Source of the DNA: DATMRF01 sp035566435
GTDB lineage: Bacteria > Verrucomicrobiota > Verrucomicrobiia > Limisphaerales > UBA8199
Assembly (NCBI GenBank): GCA_035566435.1
Contig: DATMRF010000137.1
Location: 29,630 to 93,629 of the forward strand
DNA: 64,000 nucleotides
Reading direction: 5' to 3'
Position numbers and translations under genes: made by a program
Part shown: one piece after another, positions 24,673 through 31,326 of the stretch
Numbering within the stretch: the first letter of the stretch is position 1
How the letters are laid out: the number at the start of each line of letters is the position of its first letter
The notes under the pieces: model-generated
Databases searched by the model: none
What the model saw: the letters and a program-made list of their open reading frames with translations, nothing else
Told to the model about the DNA's origin: nothing

Positions 24673-25566
24673 ATGAATTCTGAACCACCACTTCCCGCCG
24701 CTGACTCTCCGCTCTCCAGCACTTTTGGTGCTCGCCTCGTCACGTTGTCCGACGGCCGCCCCGGTCTCCGCGGCGGCATCCACGTCACTGCCAGCGCCCC
24801 TGGTAAGGACGCTGTCCTCAGCGTCCCCGATCCTTCCGCCCCCACCGCCCCCAGCGTCCCGAATCCCTCCTCCACCCTCGACTTCATCTCCTCCGATGAA
24901 ACTCTTGATCGGTACGGCGAAATCATTTCTGCCGCCGGTTGGAGCCTGGACAACTACCGCCGCAACCCCGTCTTTCAGAACTCCCACCAGTACGGCGACA
25001 TCATTTTCACTCTGGGCAAGGCTCTCATCACCGAAGTCCGCACGGTGGCCGACCGCCAGGTCCTCTTTCAGCGGATCGAGTTTGCCACGGAGGCGAATCC
25101 GATGGCCAGAATCGCATACGCCCTGTACAGCCGGGGCTTTCTCAAGACCGTCTCGGTCGGCTTCATCCCCCTCCGCTGGGAGGACGGCTCCACATCGTCC
25201 TCGTCCTCGTCCTCGTCCTCGATCCCCTTCCGCAGGAAATACCTCGAACAGGAACTCCTTGAAGTCTCAGCCGTCGCGATCCCCGCAAACCCCAACGCTC
25301 TGGCCCTCGCCCTAAAATCCGGCGCTGTGGAAAAATCAGACCTGCGCGACCTCGCTGACCTTCTTCACCAGGCCCTCGATCCGCGAAGCCGTAGCGCAGA
25401 TTTTCAATCTGCTGTATCGCCGATTTCCAATCGGCAGCCGTCCGACGACTCAGGCCTCCCCCTCGCCGAACCCGCTTCGCCATCAATCCATCAATCCATT
25501 AATCCATCAATCCATCCCCTTTTGGCGCTCGCCCGCGAAGTCAGAGACCTGATCAAGCGTGCCTAG
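24673..25566 (+). CDS. HK97-family prohead protease
   Basis: A 297-residue head maturation protease (U35 type). Core: LDFISSDETLDRYGEIISA, NPVFQNSHQYGDIIFTLGKA with the likely catalytic His, FLKTVSVGFIPLRW with the likely catalytic Ser, and the family ending LEQELLEVSAVAIPANPNA. Insertions interrupt it: a (TCGTCC)4 array at 25195-25218 gives about ten consecutive Ser, a double hairpin at 25396-25435 gives SADFQSAVSPISNRQ, and an 8-bp array at 25481-25517 gives a Ser/Ile/His/Pro tail. ATG 24673 is chosen as the normal protease start although the frame is open upstream. Neighbours are portal and capsid pieces, the standard phage order. Confidence 0.82.
   Translation: MNSEPPLPAADSPLSSTFGARLVTLSDGRPGLRGGIHVTASAPGKDAVLSVPDPSAPTAPSVPNPSSTLDFISSDETLDRYGEIISAAGWSLDNYRRNPVFQNSHQYGDIIFTLGKALITEVRTVADRQVLFQRIEFATEANPMARIAYALYSRGFLKTVSVGFIPLRWEDGSTSSSSSSSSSIPFRRKYLEQELLEVSAVAIPANPNALALALKSGAVEKSDLRDLADLLHQALDPRSRSADFQSAVSPISNRQPSDDSGLPLAEPASPSIHQSINPSIHPLLALAREVRDLIKRA
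25396..25435. repeat. Twin-hairpin dispersed repeat inside the prohead protease gene
   Basis: GCAGATT-TTC-AATCTGC (25396-25412) followed by GCCGATT-TCC-AATCGGC (25419-25435): two perfect 7-bp stems with 3-nt loops, 6 nt apart. The unit is in frame in the host gene. From general knowledge, sequences of this shape recur in verrucomicrobial genomes; that needs a genome search. Confidence 0.75.
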
Positions 25567-25615
25567 CAAAACCCCGGTCGGCTTGCGAGCAGCCGCCCCA
25601 ATCACAAACCATCGC

Positions 25616-25642
25616 GTAAATCGTAAATCGTAAATCGTAAAT
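25616..25642. repeat. Heptamer array directly in front of the capsid start
   Basis: GTAAATC three times plus GTAAAT, ending at the base before ATG 25643. It occupies the place where a ribosome-binding site would be, and no Shine-Dalgarno is left. Confidence 0.85.
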
Positions 25643-26770
25643 ATGAACCCCACCCCCGAAACCGAACACACTGACCTCCAAACAACCCTGACCGAGATCA
25701 AGGGCGGCTGGTCCCAGGTCCGAGACCTCCCCGCCACCGTGAAATCCCTCCAGGACCAGCTCGCGGAAGCCACCGAGCAGCTCGCCCAGCTCCGCCGCCA
25801 GGCCCTTTTCAACGCCACCCTCTCCCAGCGCGCCCGCCTCCCCGGCTCCGTCTCCGATGAGTGCGCCCGCGAGATCGCCGCCCGCGTCATTCTCCACTAC
25901 GAAAAAAACGGCCGGCTCGAAGCCATCTGCTCCGCGCCGGCGGAATGCGACAAGCTGATTCACTTCTCGCGCTCCGTCCTTGGCATCACCACGCGGACCG
26001 CGCTGACCGCCACTGAAGTGCCTCTCCCCGCCCAGTACGGCAGCCAGAAGGTTCTAACGAACGGCCTCTCGGCAGGCGACCTCCTCTTCGGAAACGGTAA
26101 CCCTGGCGGCATCGGGTGGCTCTCCGCCGATGGCACCACCTCAAACTTGAACTGGATAGTCATTACCAACGAACCAAACCTAATTGAGAGCATCTACGTG
26201 GACCAGACCGGGATTTGGAGCAATGACGTCCTAGCGGTGTCGGGCGCAGACGCACGATTCCAGAGTATCACGAATCTCAATGTCTGGCGCGTTCACCTCC
26301 GAACCAATGCTCAGATCGTTGCCTCCATTCCCGCCCTCCACCTCGAGGGCCTGCTTACACTCTCGAACGACACCCGTTACGGCCCGTGGGCTGGCAAACT
26401 CCTAACCGCAGATGAAAACACTCATGCCATTTTTGCGCTAGACCCATCCGGCAGCGTCTCAAACTATTTGCTGGGCATCGATGCTGACGCTATTCGCCTC
26501 ATCCCGACAAACCAGGACCTTTACTGCGTCCACTTCCGCAGTGCAGACAGTCGACTGGTAAAGGTTTCCCGCCAGTACTTTATAGACTCGGTGGGGGACA
26601 TTCTCTTTGAGCAAGCCGGGGAAACTCTGGCTGATCCCACCCTCTTTGTAGCTCACTGGAACGGCACCAACTTCGACGTTCACGGGATTGACCTATTTAC
26701 CTACTTTCCCAACGATGGCTTTTTCGAAAAGCCGGCCTTTGCCCCGGTCAGCATGCCCCCCGTCCAATGA
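25643..26770 (+). CDS. Chimera: truncated HK97-type capsid N-terminus joined to a non-phage domain
   Basis: 375 residues from two sources. Residues 1-134 look like the scaffold arm and start of the mature domain of an HK97 major capsid protein: coiled coil (TVKSLQDQLAEATEQLAQL), then FSRSVLGITTRTALTATEVP and LPAQYGSQ. From residue 135 (base about 26045) it becomes a repetitive propeller-like domain with segments such as LIESIYVDQTGIWSNDVLAV, HLEGLLTLSND, YGPWAGKLLTADENTHAIFAL, SRQYFIDSVGDILFEQAGE and FFEKPAFAPV, unlike any capsid. The switch is in frame. The capsid cannot assemble as encoded; whether the fusion is translated is unknown. No signal peptide is visible. Confidence 0.7.
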   Translation: MNPTPETEHTDLQTTLTEIKGGWSQVRDLPATVKSLQDQLAEATEQLAQLRRQALFNATLSQRARLPGSVSDECAREIAARVILHYEKNGRLEAICSAPAECDKLIHFSRSVLGITTRTALTATEVPLPAQYGSQKVLTNGLSAGDLLFGNGNPGGIGWLSADGTTSNLNWIVITNEPNLIESIYVDQTGIWSNDVLAVSGADARFQSITNLNVWRVHLRTNAQIVASIPALHLEGLLTLSNDTRYGPWAGKLLTADENTHAIFALDPSGSVSNYLLGIDADAIRLIPTNQDLYCVHFRSADSRLVKVSRQYFIDSVGDILFEQAGETLADPTLFVAHWNGTNFDVHGIDLFTYFPNDGFFEKPAFAPVSMPPVQ

Positions 26771-26789
26771 CCGGCTTACCCATCCTAAC

Positions 26790-26824
26790 GCGTGAAGCCC
26801 ACGCAGAATGCGTGAAATTCACGC
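26790..26824. promoter_or_regulatory. Tandem palindromes, possible operator
   Basis: GCGTGAAGCCCACGC (26790-26804) and GCGTGAAATTCACGC (26810-26824) have centres 20 bp apart, about two helical turns, 72 bp ahead of the PEP-CTERM gene pair. The second is a perfect 7-1-7 palindrome, the first has 5-bp arms. The spacing suits cooperative binding of a dimeric repressor or activator; the regulator is unknown. Confidence 0.45.
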
Positions 26825-26895
26825 AATAACTAGGTAAAACAAACCACACGACGCCTGCCCTGACGTTGGCACTTTCAATGCTTTCCTTAAACAAT

Positions 26896-27501
26896 ATGAT
26901 TACGCGACTGCTCTCAGGAGTTCCCATCCTCGCCCTAGCGACCATCTGCTCCTACGGCCAGGGCACCTTCATTTACGACCAGCAGGACTCGACTTCGGAA
27001 GGGTCTCCCCCATATGGTTCCGGGCCCTCGATTCAGAGTCTACTGCCTTCAACCGGACAATCCTTCACACCGAGCCTGTCGGGTATAGATTTTATCCGGC
27101 TAATCTTCGATGACGGCGACCCCACGGATGGCCTCGGGGCTTCGATCAGCCTGAATCTACGATCCACCTCGATAGCCGGACCAATCCTCGGCACAACGGC
27201 CACGGTCAACATGCCCAACGGATTTAGCGGCACTGCCAATTTTTTCTTCCAGAATACAATTCCATTGAGTTCTGGCACCACGTATTACTTCGACCTCAAT
27301 TTTCAGACAGGGGGTCCTTGGAACGTGGATGCTGGATCCTACACCTACGCCGGCGGGACAGCGTACAGGAACGGACAGGTTTCCCCCGGCGGCAACTACT
27401 GGTTTCGGGAGGGCCTCGTCGTGCCCGAGCCTTCCTCGGCGGCGCTGCTGCTACTGGGAGGAGCCGCATTCATTTCCCTCCGCCGCCCCAAACGCCAATG
27501 A
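26896..27501 (+). CDS. PEP-CTERM surface protein, first of a tandem pair
   Basis: A 201-residue exported protein: signal peptide (about 1-22, ending SYGQG), a beta-rich body (IYDQQDSTSEG, SLLPSTGQSFTPSLSGIDFI, SIAGPILGTTATVNMP, NTIPLSSGTTYYFDL, NYWFREGLV) and a C-terminal VPEPSSAALLLLGGAA plus Arg-rich end. The tail is the exosortase sorting signal. It is a clear paralogue of the next gene, aligned end to end. The body resembles choice-of-anchor repeats; function unknown. ATG 26896 starts the signal peptide best; ATG 26878 and TTG 26866 are in frame. It sits between capsid and head-tail connector genes, an odd place for a surface protein. Confidence 0.85.
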   Translation: MITRLLSGVPILALATICSYGQGTFIYDQQDSTSEGSPPYGSGPSIQSLLPSTGQSFTPSLSGIDFIRLIFDDGDPTDGLGASISLNLRSTSIAGPILGTTATVNMPNGFSGTANFFFQNTIPLSSGTTYYFDLNFQTGGPWNVDAGSYTYAGGTAYRNGQVSPGGNYWFREGLVVPEPSSAALLLLGGAAFISLRRPKRQ

Positions 27502-28103
27502 AAATATCCTCCGTTACCTCAGCTTTCCTCCTGTCGGCAGCCCTTTCCGTTTTCAGCCAGGGCACCACGTTCGTTTACGACCAGCAATCCTCAACCGACG
27601 AGGGGTATTATGGTTACGGCGGAGGGCCGACGTATCAGAGCTTGCTCCCAACCACCGGGCAATCCTTCACCCCGACCCTTTCGAGCATCGACTTTATCAG
27701 GCTCGAAATAAATGATGGCAGCCCAACCGGGACTCTGAGTTCGACCTGGTTTCTGAACCTCCACGCGACCTCAATTCATGGCCCTATCTTGGGAACGACG
27801 GCCCCGGTTGACCTTCCCGGCGCGTTTGCCGGTGCCGCCAACTTCTACTTCCCCAACACCATTCCACTGACTCCGGGGACCTCTTACTGGTTCGATGTCA
27901 ACAGCCCAGACGGAGGAGCTTGGCATCTCATCGCTGGGGTATTCAACTATCCAGGCGGATACGCTTGGGCGCAAGACACAGCGTATGGCTCCTCCGATTA
28001 CTGGTTTCGGGAAGGCATCCTTGTGCCCGAGCCGTCTTCGGCTGCGCTGCTGTTACTGGGAGGAGCTGCATTCGTTTGCCTCCGCCGCCGAAGCCCCAAG
28101 TAA
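27498..28103 (+). CDS. PEP-CTERM surface protein, second of a tandem pair
   Basis: A 201-residue paralogue of the preceding gene with the same length and layout: signal peptide (MKISSVTSAFLLSAALSVFS), FVYDQQSSTDEGYYGYGGGP, SLLPTTGQSFTPTLSSIDFI, SIHGPILGTTAPVDLP, NTIPLTPGTSYWFDV, YWFREGILVPEPSSAALLLL and a basic end. Its ATG overlaps the preceding stop (ATGA, 27498-27501), so the pair is one operon with coupled translation. The two have diverged at many positions while keeping the motifs, so the duplication is not recent. Confidence 0.88.
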   Translation: MKISSVTSAFLLSAALSVFSQGTTFVYDQQSSTDEGYYGYGGGPTYQSLLPTTGQSFTPTLSSIDFIRLEINDGSPTGTLSSTWFLNLHATSIHGPILGTTAPVDLPGAFAGAANFYFPNTIPLTPGTSYWFDVNSPDGGAWHLIAGVFNYPGGYAWAQDTAYGSSDYWFREGILVPEPSSAALLLLGGAAFVCLRRRSPK

Positions 28104-28404
28104 ACAAATCGTTCTTTCCTCACGCCGTTGCACCACTCCGCTGGGCCCAAAGGCCCACCGGCGCCCACCCTGTCTTTGCCACTTCTCATCTGCGCCCATC
28201 ACTCCACCACCCCACCGCTCCGCACGCCTTACTCCATGAATCGACCCACCGCCCCGCTCCGCACTCCGCACTCCGGATCCGGCATTTCCGCGTCCTCAGC
28301 ATCTTCCGCCGTTGCATTTCCTCTTTGCGTCTTTGCCTCTTGGCGCCTTTGCGTTAATTCCGCACTCCGCATTCCGCACTCCAACCGCCTGAAAACCTGA
28401 AAAC
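28104..28404. other. Intergenic region of patchwork short repeats
   Basis: 301 bp without a gene. It contains CCGCACT-type heptamers near 28258-28275, a segment TTTGCGTCTTTGCCTCTTGG related to words at 1390-1545 and 51265-51415, and a three-unit heptamer array TTCCGCA/CTCCGCA/TTCCGCA at 28358-28378. It appears to have accreted between the PEP-CTERM pair and the phage connector gene. Confidence 0.6.
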
Positions 28405-28995
28405 ATGATAACTCAATTAGCGACCATCAAATCCCGCCTCGCCATCCCCGACGCGGACACCACAAACGACGCCCTGCTCACCGCCGCAATCAAAGCCGTC
28501 ACCGCCCGTTTCGACAAAGAAACCAGCCGCACCCTGTCCCGCACCGCCAGCTTCCAGCAAGAGTTTGACCCCAGCGACACCGAACTGCTGGCCACCTGCT
28601 ACCCGATTGAGTCGGTCACCAAATGGGAAACCAAATCCTCCGAGTCCTCCGGCTGGCAGGAGCAGCCGGCGCCGGACTACCTGGTCCGCTCCGCCTGCAT
28701 CGTTTCCCTCCGTACCCCCTTTTTCATTTATCCTTTATCCTTTATCCTTTCCCGCATTACTTACACCGGTGGCTACGTCCTCCCCGGCACCACGCCAGGC
28801 GCAGGCCAAACGCCGCTCCCCGACGACATCGAGCGCGCCGCCGTCGAGCAAGTCGCTTATTGGTTCCAGAATAAGGCCACCATTGGCCTCAGAATCTCCT
28901 GGCCCTCCGGCGGCACCTACCAGCAGTTCGCCGCCCAGGACCTCCTCCCCTCCGTCCAGGCCGTTCTCACCAAATACCAGCGCTGGGCCCTCTGA
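28405..28995 (+). CDS. Phage head-tail connector-like protein
   Basis: A 196-residue protein of the gp6-like head-tail connector type. The N-terminus (LATIKSRLAIPDADTTNDAL, then LTAAIKAVTARFDKETSRTL) and C-terminus (LPDDIERAAVEQVAYWFQNK) are the conserved helices. A three-unit TTTATCC array at 28727-28747 is inserted in frame and yields the odd FIYPLSFILS segment in the middle. It completes the portal-protease-capsid-connector order of a tailed phage head module, although separated from the capsid piece by 1.6 kb of PEP-CTERM genes and repeats. No further tail genes follow. Confidence 0.72.
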   Translation: MITQLATIKSRLAIPDADTTNDALLTAAIKAVTARFDKETSRTLSRTASFQQEFDPSDTELLATCYPIESVTKWETKSSESSGWQEQPAPDYLVRSACIVSLRTPFFIYPLSFILSRITYTGGYVLPGTTPGAGQTPLPDDIERAAVEQVAYWFQNKATIGLRISWPSGGTYQQFAAQDLLPSVQAVLTKYQRWAL

Positions 28996-29029
28996 CCTCC
29001 GGCCTTTGCCCACCGGTCACTGATGACTG

Positions 29030-29134
29030 ATGACTCATTACCCTCCCTCGCGCTTGGCCCTCCGCTACACCCCGGCGCACCGCATCGAGGCCGGATTGGA
29101 GGTGGCGATGGAATGGCCGATAATGTTCAAGTGA
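29030..29134 (+). CDS. Very short open frame after the connector, doubtful
   Basis: 34 codons (MTHYPPSRLALRYTPAHRIE … MEWPIMFK). It begins in a two-unit ACTGATG array (29019-29032) and its 3' end overlaps the convergent nucleotidyltransferase gene. The middle (LRYTPAHRIEAGLEVAMEW) could be the stub of the next phage gene, but there is no domain to confirm it. Confidence 0.2.
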   Translation: MTHYPPSRLALRYTPAHRIEAGLEVAMEWPIMFK

Positions 29135-30347
29135 GATGACGCCAGAGTTTTTCATATTCATCCACGGGATTGGATTTAGCGTCGGCGTTAAATGGAAGTG
29201 CGCTTTGAAGCCGGCGCACCAGACCGGAATCAAGCGCAGCGGGTTCCCAAAGCAGCAACGCAAGTGCGTTCAGGACTTTTTCGCGTGGGTGCCGATGGCT
29301 GCGTTTTTGAAACAATGCTGCCGGACCGAACACCTTGGCATTCACCAGCCGGTTGCGCCACGGATTTGTCTCCAGACATTTGTTTGCCGGGCAAAGGACG
29401 TAATCGCGCGCCGAGTTGAACTTGTGGTTCAGCCGCCGGCTTTCCAGCCACAACCAGAGTTGGAGCGCCAGGGCGGAGATTTCTTCAAATTGGGATTGAA
29501 GGCTCGCTGCGGCGGCTGGGGCGGCCCGGTCGGGATGAAGCTTGAAGCGCAATCCGGCGGCGTGGTGCCGGAGCACTTCCGGCAGCCAGGGTGTTTCCTC
29601 GCCGGCCACGAGCTGCTTCAATCGACGGTGACGCTCAAGGCAGCTCCAGTGATACTCGTTGAAGGCGGTAAGCACAGCGTCGCCCAATGCCAATTGTGCC
29701 TTGGCAAGGTTGCGCCCGATGAAGTCGGCGGCGGCGGCGGTCAACGGGTCGGCGCCCAGTTTCTCCCGCGCGAAAAGCAAACCGGAGCACCGGTTCATCA
29801 GCAGGCGGGTGGCCTCGCTCGGGGGAAGGTTGCGTGCGTCGCGGTGATGTGCACAACCCGAAAACAAACCACGTCCGCCACAAAGCTGTCGGTGGCCGGC
29901 GACGAGGTCGTAGTAAAACATGCTCGCCGGGCTGCGGCGCAGCCGGGCGAGTGAACTGATTTTGAATTCCACCTCGATTCCGGCGATCGGCGCCAACTCC
30001 TCGCTCAAATGATGCAGCGCATCCCCGTAACGCCGTTCGTTGAACCAGTGGTTGCCACGGATGAAGACGTAAAATTCCAGATCGTTGTAAGGCTGGTCGC
30101 CGGTTTCCGTTTTCAGCACGCCGCCTTCCCCCCGGCCATAACCGCCGCTGAGCAGCAACGCTTCCAATTTCCCGTCGCGGATGATTTCCTGCATGCTGGC
30201 CAGAACGGCTTCGCATATCCGGCCGAGATGGCATTCCAATTCATCGCTCCCGTCGAGAGTGAAGCGTTTGGTTTTGGCCCGGAGTTGGGCTGGACGTGGC
30301 ATCTCCGCCAGTCCGGTCGTCTGTATTCTGTCCTCCGGGGCATTCAT
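29127..30347 (-). CDS. Nucleotidyltransferase-fold protein in the polysaccharide locus
   Basis: A 406-residue soluble protein. The segment LEALLLSGGYGRGEGGV followed by YNDLEFYVFI fits the nucleotidyltransferase pattern G[GS]xxxGxxxxxSDxD with acidic metal ligands (Asp/Glu of NDLEF), and a third acid may be in GIEVEFKIS. The rest is helical, with a conserved-looking C-terminus (NPVDEYEKLWRHLT). ATG 30347 is chosen: it overlaps the stop of the upstream glycosyltransferase (ATGA), while the longer open frame would run through that gene. It may transfer a nucleotidyl group to a sugar or protein; substrate unknown. Confidence 0.7.
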   Translation of the reverse strand: MNAPEDRIQTTGLAEMPRPAQLRAKTKRFTLDGSDELECHLGRICEAVLASMQEIIRDGKLEALLLSGGYGRGEGGVLKTETGDQPYNDLEFYVFIRGNHWFNERRYGDALHHLSEELAPIAGIEVEFKISSLARLRRSPASMFYYDLVAGHRQLCGGRGLFSGCAHHRDARNLPPSEATRLLMNRCSGLLFAREKLGADPLTAAAADFIGRNLAKAQLALGDAVLTAFNEYHWSCLERHRRLKQLVAGEETPWLPEVLRHHAAGLRFKLHPDRAAPAAAASLQSQFEEISALALQLWLWLESRRLNHKFNSARDYVLCPANKCLETNPWRNRLVNAKVFGPAALFQKRSHRHPREKVLNALALLLWEPAALDSGLVRRLQSALPFNADAKSNPVDEYEKLWRHLT

Positions 30348-31288
30348 TCGCGGCCGGGACTTAAACGGGCAGTTGATTTCATTCCGGACAGTGGCGGCGT
30401 CGAATCGGGCAGGAGGTTGTCCCGATACGCGGTCCACCCGTTCCTGAACCCCGCCAGTTTCGCGTGCCGCTGTTGCCAGCGAATGCGCAAGGCATGGGGC
30501 CATTCCCGCAAGCGCCGGCGCCGCAGGCAAAACCGGAGGTCCCTTCGCGCATCGTTCGCCCAGCCGAGCAACACCGTGCGGACAAAGTTGATATCGTTTG
30601 GAGACCCCGGCCAGGACGCGGCGAGCGCCCGCGCTTCCCCGAAGCTGCGCTTCCAGGCCTCCTGCGCCGTGTAATTATGCGAATGCATCGCCACCGATTC
30701 CGGCACGTAAACCACCCGGTAACCCGACGCCCGGCACCACCGCGTGTACTCGTCGTCCTCGGAGTATTGCATCCGTTCGTCGAATCCGCGCTTCGCCCAG
30801 ACATCCTTGCGAATGCCGCTGCTGGCCATGCTGAAAAAATGTTCCCAACCGCAGGATTCGCGGTATGGGCCGAAGCAACGCTCGTAATCGTGGGCAAAAA
30901 CCGCCTGGCAGTCCGGGCGCGGGATCTGCCGGCCAAATACGGCCGCAACCTGGGGGTCGAACAAAGCTTCGACGAGCGGGCGCAGCCAGTTGCTTCCCTG
31001 CGGAGTGGCATCGGCATTCAGAAGAATTCCGTAATCCGAACTTGCCAGTTGCATGCCCCGGTTCATCACCCGCGCCGGGTTGTATTCCGACGGCGCAATT
31101 TGAAGCAAGAGGCGGGGCAGTGCGTGGCGAATCAGTTCCACCGAACCGTCGGTCGAGCCGGAATCGATGACGATGAGCTCCCAGTTGCGATATTCCTGCG
31201 CTTTGAGCGCGGGCAGTGTTTCGCGCAATGCCCAGCCTTCGTTGAAGGATCGCACGATGATACTGACATGGGGTTCGTTCATGGCCAC
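30344..31288 (-). CDS. Family 2 glycosyltransferase, rhamnosyltransferase-like
   Basis: A 314-residue GT-A enzyme: SIIVRSFNEGWALRETLPAL at the N-terminus, the nucleotide-binding VIDSGSTDGS, the metal site as LLNADATP and the acceptor-side EDDEYTRWCRASGYRVVYVP. The catalytic base is probably in the YSEDDEYT motif. The C-terminal 80 residues are Arg-rich and probably membrane-associated. It is divergent from the polymerase gene, with a 38-bp gap, and overlaps the nucleotidyltransferase by 4 bp. It likely adds a sugar to the lipid-linked repeat unit. Confidence 0.9.
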   Translation of the reverse strand: MAMNEPHVSIIVRSFNEGWALRETLPALKAQEYRNWELIVIDSGSTDGSVELIRHALPRLLLQIAPSEYNPARVMNRGMQLASSDYGILLNADATPQGSNWLRPLVEALFDPQVAAVFGRQIPRPDCQAVFAHDYERCFGPYRESCGWEHFFSMASSGIRKDVWAKRGFDERMQYSEDDEYTRWCRASGYRVVYVPESVAMHSHNYTAQEAWKRSFGEARALAASWPGSPNDINFVRTVLLGWANDARRDLRFCLRRRRLREWPHALRIRWQQRHAKLAGFRNGWTAYRDNLLPDSTPPLSGMKSTARLSPGRE

Positions 31289-31326
31289 CGTTTCATCTCC
31301 GCGAGATTACCCCAGCCATAGGCCTT

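Noticed and set aside
24289..24987. 232-codon minus-strand frame across the portal/protease junction.
   Set aside because: Antisense to the prohead protease, and in a different frame from the trypsin-like fragment.
20465..29134. Possibility that tRNA-His is the attachment site of the phage-like block.
   Set aside because: No second copy of the tRNA 3' end (GTTCAAATCCCGTCGACCAC) was seen downstream, and no integrase gene is present.
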